From contig LGGY01000139.1 in the NCBI GenBank assembly GCA_001509335.1, positions 1 to 18,374 of the forward strand: 18,374 nt of DNA, written 5' to 3'. The position numbers were made by a program, and so were the translations under genes. Under the pieces are notes generated by a model that did no database searches, was not told the DNA's origin, and saw only the letters and a program-made list of their open reading frames with translations. The stretch comes from Fidelibacterota bacterium 46_43. GTDB taxonomy: Bacteria > Fidelibacterota > Fidelibacteria > Fidelibacterales > Fidelibacteraceae. The first letter of the stretch is position 1, and each line of letters starts with the position of its first letter. Below are positions 7,824 to 15,476 of this stretch, in pieces.

Positions 7824-8993
7824 ATGGGAACGCCTCTCATCTTATGTGTCACCTTTCTTATGGTTTTTCTTTTCCTCAGAGTGTTCTGTGTCCGCACTGA
7901 AGCAACCCGGGAAATTTTCCGGGAACTTGTGATTGTTTCCATTCCCTTTATGGCAGGTGTTTATGTAGGCGTATCTGGGCTGGACCTGATGACAGACGAA
8001 TTAATGGTTCAAACCCTGCCACTATTGGAATTCAGTCTGGGATTTCAAGGGTTGTACTGGGGATTGTTTTTCGGATTCCGGGATATCCGATATTTCGATG
8101 TGAATATCAAACGTTTTGCAGCCCTCCACTCTTTTTTCATGTTCACCGGAATTCTGGCAGCATCCTATATACTTCTTTATTTGGCTCATTTTCCGGCCTG
8201 GGAAATTCTTATTGGCGGAATCTATCTTACCCTTGCCCTGACACAGATTTCTTCCGCTTCCTTGTTATTTTTAAAAAAATTCAGAAAACACTCATCTTCA
8301 TTTGCTTTTCTTTTCAAAACGGTATCAGGATTAAGCGGTCTTTTTACCATAATTCTTTTTGGAATTCTTTCACCCATGGGAATCAGCACCTCGATGCCTC
8401 ATTTTGTTCTGAACCTGTTGGCTCAGGTACTGATTGCCCTGGTAACCGGCAGCCTGGTATATATGGGAATCAAGAAAGTCAATCAGGGTGAGGGGATACT
8501 CATCTGGCTTTTAAGCCTTTTGCTCATCAATTCGGGAATGTCCTACTTTTTTGGTTTTAATCCCCTGCTGATAAATCTGGTGTCGGGAATGGTCATCTCG
8601 TCAGGCGGATTCCGGAAACAGCAGATTCAGGATACCCTCAAACCGCTGGTCAGACCGGTAATTCTTTTCCTTCTGTTTTATACAGGTCTCTCCCTTAAAC
8701 TACACCCCTGGCTTACACCGGCCATCGTTCCCGGACTGATACTGCTCCGCTTTATTCTGAACCGTTGGTCTTTCCGTCGCTTTTTTACGAAGCAGGTCAT
8801 GCAGGTGGAAGAGATCCGGCCCATTCTCACATCTCTTATCCCGCTGGGTGTCTTGACTCCGGCCATTGCTGTCCATCTCCATCTGATCTCTTCATCCGTC
8901 TATTCAGGAATTATTTCAGGTGGACTCGGCCTTGCATATATTGCGGGATATGCTCTCATGATCCTCCTGATTCAGTGGGAGGTACACCGATGA
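7824..8993 (+). CDS. CPA2-like (Na+/H+ exchanger-fold) membrane protein, divergent, first of a coupled pair
   Basis: A 389-residue, very hydrophobic protein with roughly 10-12 membrane segments. The pattern GVYVGVSGLDLM (residues 45-56) recalls the GxxLGPxGLxLI of Na+/H+ exchanger family (CPA2) transporters. SYFFGFNPLLINLVSGMVIS and ILFLLFYTGLSLKL, in the C-terminal half, resemble the late helices of the same fold. There is no C-terminal TrkA-N or other regulatory domain. At the place where CPA2 proteins usually carry the ion-binding DD or ND pair, hand alignment gives VSG (167-169), so a classical cation/proton antiport is doubtful. The stop TGA overlaps the ATG of the next gene (ATGA), implying translational coupling and perhaps a hetero-oligomer. 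No clear ribosome binding site precedes the ATG at 7824. The family assignment is moderate and the substrate is unknown. Confidence 0.6.
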   Translation: MGTPLILCVTFLMVFLFLRVFCVRTEATREIFRELVIVSIPFMAGVYVGVSGLDLMTDELMVQTLPLLEFSLGFQGLYWGLFFGFRDIRYFDVNIKRFAALHSFFMFTGILAASYILLYLAHFPAWEILIGGIYLTLALTQISSASLLFLKKFRKHSSSFAFLFKTVSGLSGLFTIILFGILSPMGISTSMPHFVLNLLAQVLIALVTGSLVYMGIKKVNQGEGILIWLLSLLLINSGMSYFFGFNPLLINLVSGMVISSGGFRKQQIQDTLKPLVRPVILFLLFYTGLSLKLHPWLTPAIVPGLILLRFILNRWSFRRFFTKQVMQVEEIRPILTSLIPLGVLTPAIAVHLHLISSSVYSGIISGGLGLAYIAGYALMILLIQWEVHR

Positions 8994-10273
8994 GTTTTCT
9001 GATTATTCTTATACTTACCGGTCTGACGGTCGGCTCCCAATATCTGTCCCGCTACCTGAATCTGCCGACTGACCTCAATCCTTCCATTCTTCTTGGACTG
9101 ATCCTGGTTTCGGGATGGGTCATCGGACGTTCGGTAAAAAATAAAACATTACCTATGCTGACGGGGTTTATCCTTTATGGCATGCTTGTGGGGCCGGAAG
9201 GCTTAAACCTCATCACAGCTTCTGACCTTGAATCCCTTGAATTTATCCGCTTTATGATTTTTATGATGATGGCATTTCTTGCCGGAGGACGTCTTGAATT
9301 AAAGGTTTATAGGGATTTCTCCAAAAAAATCCCCCTCCTTATGGCAGGGCATCTGGGAGTACTTTTATTGGGAACCCTCCTCCTTTTTCTCATTCTCCCG
9401 GTTCTTTTTCATCCATTTGCCTTTTTAAAAAGTTCCCACGCTCCTTTTTATATCCTTTTCACAACCCTTGTTCTGGCATCTGGCTCTCCGGCAGTGGTTC
9501 TTTCGGTAAACCGGGAAAATGTGTCGCCGGTGCGGATCAAAGCCCTCGTACTGAATACCGTCACATTGACCAGTATGGTCCTGATTCTTCCATTTCTGGG
9601 ACACGGAGTCTTATTGCAAGCCATGACCTCCAAAGGCCCGGAATGGGCTCAGGCTTTCCTAACATTTGCCTTTCACCTGTTCAGTGTGATCTTTGTCTCT
9701 GCCGCCATGGGACTGCTTCTCCGTTTCTTTTTAAAACATTTCAGGGGAGAACTTATCTTCTTCCTTATCATTTTTATCATTGTCCTTTATGGCAATGGGG
9801 ATATTTATATGCCTGAATTGATTTTATCTTTTATGCTGGCCGGAATCATTGTCCGCCACCATTCAGGTCCGGGCAAGGGGTTTATTAAAGACATCAGCCG
9901 GCATTCCCTGCCCTTTTTTGTTGTTTTCTTCACCCTGACAGCTGCTGGAATCCGCTGGTTCTTTATCCCATCACTTATCCCCATCCTGCTCGTACTTTTC
10001 ACCATGCGATATGTTTTCCTGCGTTTTTCAACAGAGCTAATCCTTCGGCGATGGCGTGAAGAATCCTTCGCCGCCAGGCCTCTGTCCAGGGGATTTGTAT
10101 CCCAGAGTGGTCTGACGCTCTGCTTTATTTCGATTGCGTCATCTTTCCCGGGAATTTCTCACCTTCAGGAACTCTGCACTGTCCTTACACTGCTGGTTTT
10201 CCTAAATTTGCTGATTGGACCGCCCCTGTTGCAGCGGGCTTTATATCGGATCAAACTATTCCGGGAAACATGA
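8990..10273 (+). CDS. CPA2-like (Na+/H+ exchanger-fold) membrane protein, second of a coupled pair
   Basis: A 427-residue polytopic membrane protein. I start it at the ATG at 8990, which overlaps the previous stop and has GGGAGG about seven bases upstream; the longer open frame back to 8765 lies inside the upstream gene and is not protein-like. CPA2 family signals are clearer than in its partner: LTGFILYGMLVGPEGLNLI (57-75), then FMMMAFLAGGRLEL, the ASGSPAVVLSVNREN region (163-177), PELILSFMLAGIIV and SLPFFVVFFTL. The usual Asp pair of the ion-binding site falls at LNT (188-190), so the acidic residues appear to be absent. There is no regulatory RCK domain. It is followed by cca with another ATGA overlap. 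A role as a transporter or transporter-like subunit together with the upstream gene is inferred; substrate and direction are unknown. Confidence 0.7.
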   Translation: MSFLIILILTGLTVGSQYLSRYLNLPTDLNPSILLGLILVSGWVIGRSVKNKTLPMLTGFILYGMLVGPEGLNLITASDLESLEFIRFMIFMMMAFLAGGRLELKVYRDFSKKIPLLMAGHLGVLLLGTLLLFLILPVLFHPFAFLKSSHAPFYILFTTLVLASGSPAVVLSVNRENVSPVRIKALVLNTVTLTSMVLILPFLGHGVLLQAMTSKGPEWAQAFLTFAFHLFSVIFVSAAMGLLLRFFLKHFRGELIFFLIIFIIVLYGNGDIYMPELILSFMLAGIIVRHHSGPGKGFIKDISRHSLPFFVVFFTLTAAGIRWFFIPSLIPILLVLFTMRYVFLRFSTELILRRWREESFAARPLSRGFVSQSGLTLCFISIASSFPGISHLQELCTVLTLLVFLNLLIGPPLLQRALYRIKLFRET

Positions 10274-11724
10274 AAATCGATATCGACCACCTTTTGAAGG
10301 ATCAGAAAGAACTCGTTGATTGTTTACATCTCATCGGCGAAGAAGGCCGGCGGGCTAACCTTGAAACATATATTGTGGGGGGGATTGTCCGGGATGCCTT
10401 TATGGGTCATCCCGTGACCGATCTTGATATTGTAGTCACCGGTGACGGCCTGGATTTTGCCGACCGTGTTGCCCGGGCTCTGAATGCAGGGCCTGTGGTA
10501 AAATTCCAACCATTTGGTACGGCCATGATCCCCTATAGGCATATCCAGATCGAAATTGCCACTGCCAGAAAAGAAACCTATCGTTGGGACTCCCGAAAAC
10601 CGGATGTTGTATTTACAGATTTAACGGAAGATCTTCTGCGCCGGGATTTTACCATCAATGCCATGGCTGTGGATATCCGGCCGGATCATTATGGTGAATT
10701 CAAAGATCCTTTCAATGGGATTCGGGATCTGAAAGTAGAGGTAATCCGGACCCCTTTAGATCCCGAAGAAACCTTTTTTGACGACCCGCTACGCATGTTG
10801 AGGGCGATCCGTTTTGCCACCCGCTTTCAGTTCCGGATTTCAGATAAAACTTTCAACGCCATCAAAAAAACGGCAGAACGTATCCAAATTATCAGCAAAG
10901 AGCGCATTCGGGATGAGTTGTTAAAAACGCTGATGGCCCCACAGCCATCCATGGGTTTTATTCTCATGGAAAATACCGGTTTACTGCCGTTGATCCTGCC
11001 GGAAATAAGCGGGATGAAGGGTGTGGAAGAAAAAAACGGGTATGGGCATAAGGATGTTTTTTACCATAGCCTTAAAGTGGTGGATAATGTATGCAAAATG
11101 ACCGATAAAATGACGGTTCGCCTTGCAGCACTCTTTCATGATGTGGGCAAACCGCCGACAAAGCGATTTTTACCCAATCAAGGATGGACTTTTCACGGCC
11201 ATGAGGATGTAGGGGCCCGGATGTTTGAAACCATCGGACGGCACCTGAAGCTTCCCGTCCGTCAGATCAAGGAGATCCGGAAACTGATCCGTCTACATCT
11301 GCGTCCCATTGCCATTGCCGGCGATGAAGTAACCGACAGTGCCGTCCGCCGTTTACGGGTTGAAGCCGGGGAGTCCATCCAAGATTTACTGACACTGTGC
11401 CGGGCCGACATCACCTCAAAAAATCCGGAAAAGATCCGGGAATATCAGAATAATTTTGACGAGGTGGAAAAAAGGATACGGGTCGTGGAAGAGAATGACA
11501 GGCTAAGAGCTTTTCAATCACCGGTGCGAGGCCAGGAAATCATGGATTTTTATCACATCCCACCAGGCCCCCTGGTAGGAGAAATCAAATCCCAGATTGA
11601 AAATGCCATCCTGGACGGAGAAATCCCAAATGAGTATGACGTCGCCAAAGCATGGCTCGTCGAAAATAAAAACACACTGTTGGAAAAAGCCCGAAAGGCT
11701 CTGTCCGTGAAAAGAAAAATCTAA
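10270..11724 (+). CDS. cca: tRNA nucleotidyltransferase (CCA-adding family) with HD domain
   Basis: A 484-residue class II nucleotidyltransferase, predicted to build or repair the 3' CCA end of tRNAs in the cytoplasm. The catalytic head shows GGIVRDAF (37-44) and the metal-binding DLD (Asp51, Asp53). The nucleotide-binding part shows LLRRDFTINAMA (122-133) and DPLRMLRAIRFATRF (172-186). The C-terminal half contains an HD phosphohydrolase-like domain with HSLKVVD (266-272), LFHDVGKP (288-295, His290-Asp291) and HGH (309-311). Some lineages divide the work between CC-adding and A-adding enzymes, and poly(A) polymerase shares these motifs, so the exact specificity cannot be read from sequence alone. 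The ATG overlaps the stop of the membrane-protein gene (ATGA) without a good ribosome binding site, so translation is probably coupled. Its stop overlaps that of the convergent symporter gene (CTAA). Confidence 0.88.
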   Translation: MKIDIDHLLKDQKELVDCLHLIGEEGRRANLETYIVGGIVRDAFMGHPVTDLDIVVTGDGLDFADRVARALNAGPVVKFQPFGTAMIPYRHIQIEIATARKETYRWDSRKPDVVFTDLTEDLLRRDFTINAMAVDIRPDHYGEFKDPFNGIRDLKVEVIRTPLDPEETFFDDPLRMLRAIRFATRFQFRISDKTFNAIKKTAERIQIISKERIRDELLKTLMAPQPSMGFILMENTGLLPLILPEISGMKGVEEKNGYGHKDVFYHSLKVVDNVCKMTDKMTVRLAALFHDVGKPPTKRFLPNQGWTFHGHEDVGARMFETIGRHLKLPVRQIKEIRKLIRLHLRPIAIAGDEVTDSAVRRLRVEAGESIQDLLTLCRADITSKNPEKIREYQNNFDEVEKRIRVVEENDRLRAFQSPVRGQEIMDFYHIPPGPLVGEIKSQIENAILDGEIPNEYDVAKAWLVENKNTLLEKARKALSVKRKI

Positions 11725-13511
11725 ATTTTGGAAGAATTTTTTTCCAGTTTATCATACCAAACCACTTTAAGCAGACCGGTCGTTATCAAGGCGACCACAA
11801 GCCATATCAGCATGGGTCCCCAATATTTCATGACCAGATAAACAGGCACTGCTGCAAGGCTCAGTTGCCAGATAATACCGATACAGATACTCATCATATC
11901 CCGGCGGAAAGAAGAGGGAATCAGCCCGGGCGTTTCCATCAGGACTTTATCTTTCACAGGCTTCCAGAAACCCCAGGGGCGTACAGTCCGGTAAAAGTCG
12001 CACAAAATTTTATCCGGTTCTTTCGGCGTCAGCAGGCTTCCGGCAATGGTTCCAACCAGAGAAAGTCCAAATACAACTGGAAAAGTCACCAGGGGATGAA
12101 GGCCGGGAATCAGGAGGGGCAGGATCAGTGCTGCCGCCATACCGCTCACCATTCCCCAGAAAAAGCCGAAACCATTCATGCGCCACCAGTACCATTTCAA
12201 CATATTCGGGGCAGCATACCCGCCCCACAGGCCGGAGACAATCCACATCATGGCTTCATTGATGGATTCGGCCATGAGTCCAAACACAATTCCCAGTAGT
12301 ACTAGAAAGAGTGACGCGCCATAGGACATGAATATCAGCTTTTGATCAGATGCATTAGGATTGATATAGCGTTTATAGACATCATTTACCAGATAAGCGG
12401 CACCGCTGTTCACCGTGCTGTCAAAGGTGGACATAAATCCTGCCAGCAGGCCGGCCAGGATAATGCCCATGAGTCCTGCCGGAAGAAAACGCCGAATTAC
12501 AAAGGGTAAGATCTGTTCATAATCCACATCGGCACCCATGACCAGCATTTCAGGAATAAAAAATTTGATAGCCATCAGGGTAATCCCTGCAATCATCATC
12601 CAACGCGGGATCAGTGAAACTGTCACCATCCCGCTCATGAGGGCACTTTCCCTGGGATTCCGGGTTGCCAGAACACGCTGCATATCATATCCGGGGGACG
12701 GCCCGGCACTGCTCACCAGAAATCCTTTAAACAGGAGTCCCATTAGAATGATACTGAAATATTCCCACCCATCCGTCAGGATTCGCTGCTGGGCTGAAGG
12801 CAGGGATTCGCTCCAGTCTATTCCCAGCCGGGCACCGAAGCGGAGGGTATCCCAACCCTGAGGGACAAGGCGGGCAATTTCTCCGGCATCAATCCGGTGC
12901 ATGGCGATAACCCCCAGTGCAATGCCAGCTGCCCCCAGAAGAACAAACTGAATCACATCAGTAAAAACCACGCTGTACATCCCCCCGGCAACCACGTACA
13001 TAGCCGTAACGCTCATAAAGAGGATGGCATAGGTATCCGGACTGAAATCCCAGGGGAGAAAGGTTGCAGCAAATTTACCGATCCCCTGAAAGGCATAGGT
13101 TAAAAAACCGATGACGGAAATGAAGGCAAATAGCGTTACAGCCAGCCGGGCAAATTCACCTCCCCGGCGGCTGAAACGGGTACCCATCCATTCTGCTCCT
13201 GTCAGGACATTGCTTCGCCGGATCCAGACAGCCAGGTATACCATCATGAAAATCTGGTTGAATATAGGCCACTGCCACTGAAGAAGGATGCCTTTCATCC
13301 CGTAAACAACCATCACATACACTGCCCACATGGTTCCTGTGATATCAAACATAGAGGATGCATTGGACACACCGAGCCAATACCAGGGGACCCGGTTTCC
13401 ACTGAGAAAATAGTTTTTCAGATCCTTTCCGGCTTTTTTTGAAACAAAAATTCCCAGTAAAACAACACCAATCAGATAGATTACAATGATCCAGGCATCC
13501 AATAACGCCAT
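11721..13511 (-). CDS. Sodium:solute symporter (SSS family)
   Basis: A 596-residue inner-membrane transporter with about 13-14 hydrophobic segments, in the usual size range for the SSS family, which couples Na+ entry to uptake of a sugar, amino acid or organic acid. The N-terminus is characteristic: a first helix with IVIYLIGVVLLGIFVSKKAG, then the NYFLSGNRVPWYWLG stretch (33-47) and SNASSMFDITGTMW (49-62). The region GLLAGFMSTFDSTVNSGAAY corresponds to the conserved helix contributing Ser/Thr ligands to the sodium site. The substrate cannot be deduced from sequence or neighbours. AAGGGAGA lies about seven bases before the ATG at 13511. It is downstream of a short-chain dehydrogenase on the same strand (53-base gap), so they may be cotranscribed. 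Its stop overlaps the stop of convergent cca. Confidence 0.88.
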   Translation of the reverse strand: MALLDAWIIVIYLIGVVLLGIFVSKKAGKDLKNYFLSGNRVPWYWLGVSNASSMFDITGTMWAVYVMVVYGMKGILLQWQWPIFNQIFMMVYLAVWIRRSNVLTGAEWMGTRFSRRGGEFARLAVTLFAFISVIGFLTYAFQGIGKFAATFLPWDFSPDTYAILFMSVTAMYVVAGGMYSVVFTDVIQFVLLGAAGIALGVIAMHRIDAGEIARLVPQGWDTLRFGARLGIDWSESLPSAQQRILTDGWEYFSIILMGLLFKGFLVSSAGPSPGYDMQRVLATRNPRESALMSGMVTVSLIPRWMMIAGITLMAIKFFIPEMLVMGADVDYEQILPFVIRRFLPAGLMGIILAGLLAGFMSTFDSTVNSGAAYLVNDVYKRYINPNASDQKLIFMSYGASLFLVLLGIVFGLMAESINEAMMWIVSGLWGGYAAPNMLKWYWWRMNGFGFFWGMVSGMAAALILPLLIPGLHPLVTFPVVFGLSLVGTIAGSLLTPKEPDKILCDFYRTVRPWGFWKPVKDKVLMETPGLIPSSFRRDMMSICIGIIWQLSLAAVPVYLVMKYWGPMLIWLVVALITTGLLKVVWYDKLEKNSSKI

Positions 13512-13564
13512 GCCAAATCTCCCTTAGGTCGGTTTCTAACAATCAGGGCAATTCGGAAATCCCT

Positions 13565-14383
13565 TTAATACCGGGTTTTAAAATCCGGATGAGTCCGGCG
13601 TTTTTCGATCCAGGTCCGCATAATTTTATATAAGATCTTTCGGGGCACAAGGCGGGAACCCGATTTCAAAAGCCGGTTGTTCCAGCCGGGAATGCATACC
13701 AGTTTTCCCTTCTCGAGGCAGCGGGCCGCTTTTTGGACCACTTCCTGAGCCGTCAGGGCTTTTTCCAATCCCGTTTTTTTGTAAACCTTGTCCGCATTCA
13801 GTCCCATACGGGTATGAAAATCGGTCATGGTCATTCCCGGGCAGAGAGCCATGAATTTCACACCATCCTGCCGGTAACGGATCCCCAGGGATTCGGAAAA
13901 ATTGATCATAAAAGTCTTCGTCGCTGAATACATGGTATGATTGGGGTAGGGGAAAAAACCGGCCAGAGACGCCACATTGATGATGATCCCGTTTTTGGCG
14001 GCAAGCATGGGGGTCAGGGCAGCGTGTGTCAGTCGGATTGTAACATCGCAATGGACTGACAACATGCGCCGGTGGATTGCCAGATCATTTTCATGAAAAC
14101 CACCGTACGAGGCAAATCCTGCATTATTGACTAACACCCGCGCATCTGTATCATTCCGGAGGGCCGCTTCAATACCGGACACAACCGTCTCATCAGACAG
14201 TTCACCCAGAAAAAGGCGGTATTGACATCCGTATTTTGCCTTCAGCATTTCGGCAAGCATTTTTAATTGTGGTTCCCGGCGCCCGGTCAATGCCAGGTTG
14301 TAACCCCGGGAAGCAAAATGTTCCGCAAATGCCGCACCAATTCCACTTGTGGCACCGGTAATCCAAGCAACCCCTTGCGCCAT
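13565..14383 (-). CDS. Short-chain dehydrogenase/reductase (SDR)
   Basis: A 272-residue classical SDR oxidoreductase with a Rossmann fold, probably soluble. It has the cofactor motif TGATSGIG (residues 9-16), the structural NNAG (86-89), catalytic Ser139 and the YSATK catalytic Tyr152/Lys156. The arginines in TGRRE after the second strand favour NADP(H), as in the DltE/YqjQ-like subgroup. The C-terminal 40 residues are basic and proline-containing. I choose the ATG at 14383, preceded by AAAGGGGG at a six-base spacing. An in-frame ATG at 14419 would add 12 residues but has no ribosome binding site. It is divergent from the PLP-enzyme gene and upstream of the sodium:solute symporter. The substrate cannot be inferred. 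Confidence 0.85.
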   Translation of the reverse strand: MAQGVAWITGATSGIGAAFAEHFASRGYNLALTGRREPQLKMLAEMLKAKYGCQYRLFLGELSDETVVSGIEAALRNDTDARVLVNNAGFASYGGFHENDLAIHRRMLSVHCDVTIRLTHAALTPMLAAKNGIIINVASLAGFFPYPNHTMYSATKTFMINFSESLGIRYRQDGVKFMALCPGMTMTDFHTRMGLNADKVYKKTGLEKALTAQEVVQKAARCLEKGKLVCIPGWNNRLLKSGSRLVPRKILYKIMRTWIEKRRTHPDFKTRY

Positions 14384-14388
14384 CAAAA

Positions 14389-14396
14389 CCCCCTTT
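14389..14396 (-). promoter_or_regulatory. Ribosome binding site fixing the SDR start
   Basis: The minus strand reads AAAGGGGG, ending six bases (GTTTTG as read 5' to 3' with flanking T) before the ATG at 14383. The in-frame ATG at 14419 lacks any purine-rich sequence at the right distance, so this site decides the start. Confidence 0.5.
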
Positions 14397-14424
14397 GTTA
14401 TTTCTGCCGGAAAATACATAGATT
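14395..14424 (+). promoter_or_regulatory. Weak candidate promoter for the D-cysteine desulfhydrase-like gene
   Basis: TTGTTA (14395-14400) and TAGATT (14419-14424) are each four of six to the sigma70 consensus with an 18-base spacer, in the gap between divergent genes. The distance to the ATG at 14447 leaves a leader of about 15 bases containing the ribosome binding site. The match is weak. Confidence 0.25.
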
Positions 14425-14435
14425 ATGGAAAAAAT

Positions 14436-14441
14436 AAAGGG
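14436..14441 (+). promoter_or_regulatory. Ribosome binding site deciding the PLP-enzyme start
   Basis: AAAGGG lies five bases before the ATG at 14447. It overlaps the alternative GTG start at 14441, which is therefore unlikely to be used. Confidence 0.5.
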
Positions 14442-14446
14442 TGAAT

Positions 14447-15412
14447 ATGAGCATCATTCAGAAGAAACTCGCCCCCTTTCCAAGGACTGGAATCAGTCTG
14501 CTGCCTACACCATGTCACCGGTTGGACCGGCTATCGCAGGAAACAGGCTGTGAACTATGGATCAAGCGCGATGATCTGACCGGTTTTGGATTCGGCGGAA
14601 ATAAAACACGAAAATTCGATTTCCTGATGGCCGATGCCATGCAAAAAGGGTGTGACAGTCTGATTGGGATTGGGGCCAACCAGTCCAATTTCTGCCGCAT
14701 ACTCTCTGCCGTGGGAAGCTGCTACGGTTTGGATGTTTTTCTCGTTCTGAGTGGTGACAAACCGGATCATCCCACGGGAAATCTTCTGATAGACCATATG
14801 CTGAATGCCACAATATATCATGTCCCCCGTTCTCGGCGTGAAAGCCGGGCACGGGAGCTGTACGACGAACTGACAGCCGGTGGACGAAACGTTTATTTTA
14901 TGCCGCCGGGCGGCTCCACACCCATCGGTACCCTGGGATATGCCGCCGGTTTTGATGAAATCCTCCGGGATATAAAACAATCAAATGTCAATATCCGCCA
15001 TATCATCCATGCTTCTTCGTCGGCCGGAACCCAGGCCGGACTGGTATTGGGCCAGGCCATGACCGGCTGGGATGGCCGGATTACAGGAATCAGTGTGGAC
15101 GTCCCCGAAAAAGAACTGGCAAAAGATGTTTTCACCCTTGCATCGCAAGCCGGAACCCTGGTAGATGTGTCCGTAGATATGGATCTGGTTCATACCGACG
15201 GTGCCTATATCGGTGAAGGATATGGCATACCCACTCCTGCATGCCGGGAAGCCATTCAACGTTTTGCTTCCCGGGAAGGAATCTTTCTGGATACCGTCTA
15301 TACAGGAAAAGGAGCTTCAGCGCTACTTGACTATTGCGCCAAAGGCATCATCCCCACCGGTGAAGGGGTCCTTTTTATTCATACCGGTGGTAATATTCAG
15401 TTATTTGAATAG
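14447..15412 (+). CDS. PLP-dependent D-cysteine desulfhydrase / ACC deaminase family enzyme
   Basis: A 321-residue fold-type II PLP enzyme. Members include D-cysteine desulfhydrase (D-Cys to pyruvate, H2S and ammonia) and 1-aminocyclopropane-1-carboxylate deaminase. The start is the ATG at 14447, chosen for its ribosome binding site. Motifs: KRDDLTGFGFGGNKTRK (40-56), with Lys53 the expected Schiff-base lysine; ANQSNFCR (77-84), the substrate-carboxylate loop; PPGGSTPIGTLGY (153-165), typical of the desulfhydrase group; SSSAGTQAGL (190-199), phosphate-binding; and VYTGKG near the C-terminus. In the loop, D-cysteine desulfhydrases usually have QSNH and ACC deaminases QSNQ, whereas here it is QSNF, so the true substrate is uncertain. 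The gene is alone on its strand, divergent from the SDR gene and closed by a strong hairpin terminator. The family is secure; the reaction is not. Confidence 0.8.
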   Translation: MSIIQKKLAPFPRTGISLLPTPCHRLDRLSQETGCELWIKRDDLTGFGFGGNKTRKFDFLMADAMQKGCDSLIGIGANQSNFCRILSAVGSCYGLDVFLVLSGDKPDHPTGNLLIDHMLNATIYHVPRSRRESRARELYDELTAGGRNVYFMPPGGSTPIGTLGYAAGFDEILRDIKQSNVNIRHIIHASSSAGTQAGLVLGQAMTGWDGRITGISVDVPEKELAKDVFTLASQAGTLVDVSVDMDLVHTDGAYIGEGYGIPTPACREAIQRFASREGIFLDTVYTGKGASALLDYCAKGIIPTGEGVLFIHTGGNIQLFE

Positions 15413-15424
15413 TACTCATTTAAA

Positions 15425-15452
15425 AAAAAGCATCCGAATACGGATGCTTTTT
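15425..15452. terminator. Bidirectional intrinsic terminator
   Basis: A perfect 12-bp inverted repeat, AAAAAGCATCCG (15425-15436) and CGGATGCTTTTT (15441-15452), with a four-base AATA loop. The GC-rich core is flanked by A-tract and T-tract, so it yields a hairpin plus U-run on both strands. It sits between the convergent PLP-enzyme gene (ends 15412) and acyl-CoA synthetase gene (ends 15477) and should terminate both. Confidence 0.9.
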
Positions 15453-15476
15453 GATGTTTTGTATGTTGTATATTAA

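Noticed and set aside
8765..8989. A longer start at 8765 for the second CPA2-like protein
   Set aside because: These 75 codons lie inside the upstream gene, give a Cys/His/Pro-rich non-hydrophobic peptide unlike the family, and an ATG with a good ribosome binding site exists at 8990.
13626..14051. 141-codon open frame overlapping the SDR gene in another minus-strand frame
   Set aside because: The SDR frame carries all family motifs; this one reads as compositionally odd His/Pro/Gly-rich sequence.
14384..14419. Upstream ATG (14419) for the SDR gene
   Set aside because: It has no ribosome binding site and adds 12 residues before the cofactor motif that classical SDRs do not need; the ATG at 14383 has AAAGGGGG.
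14555..14980. 141-codon minus-strand open frame inside the PLP-enzyme gene
   Set aside because: It is a shadow of a conserved gene, with no start signals or recognisable domain.
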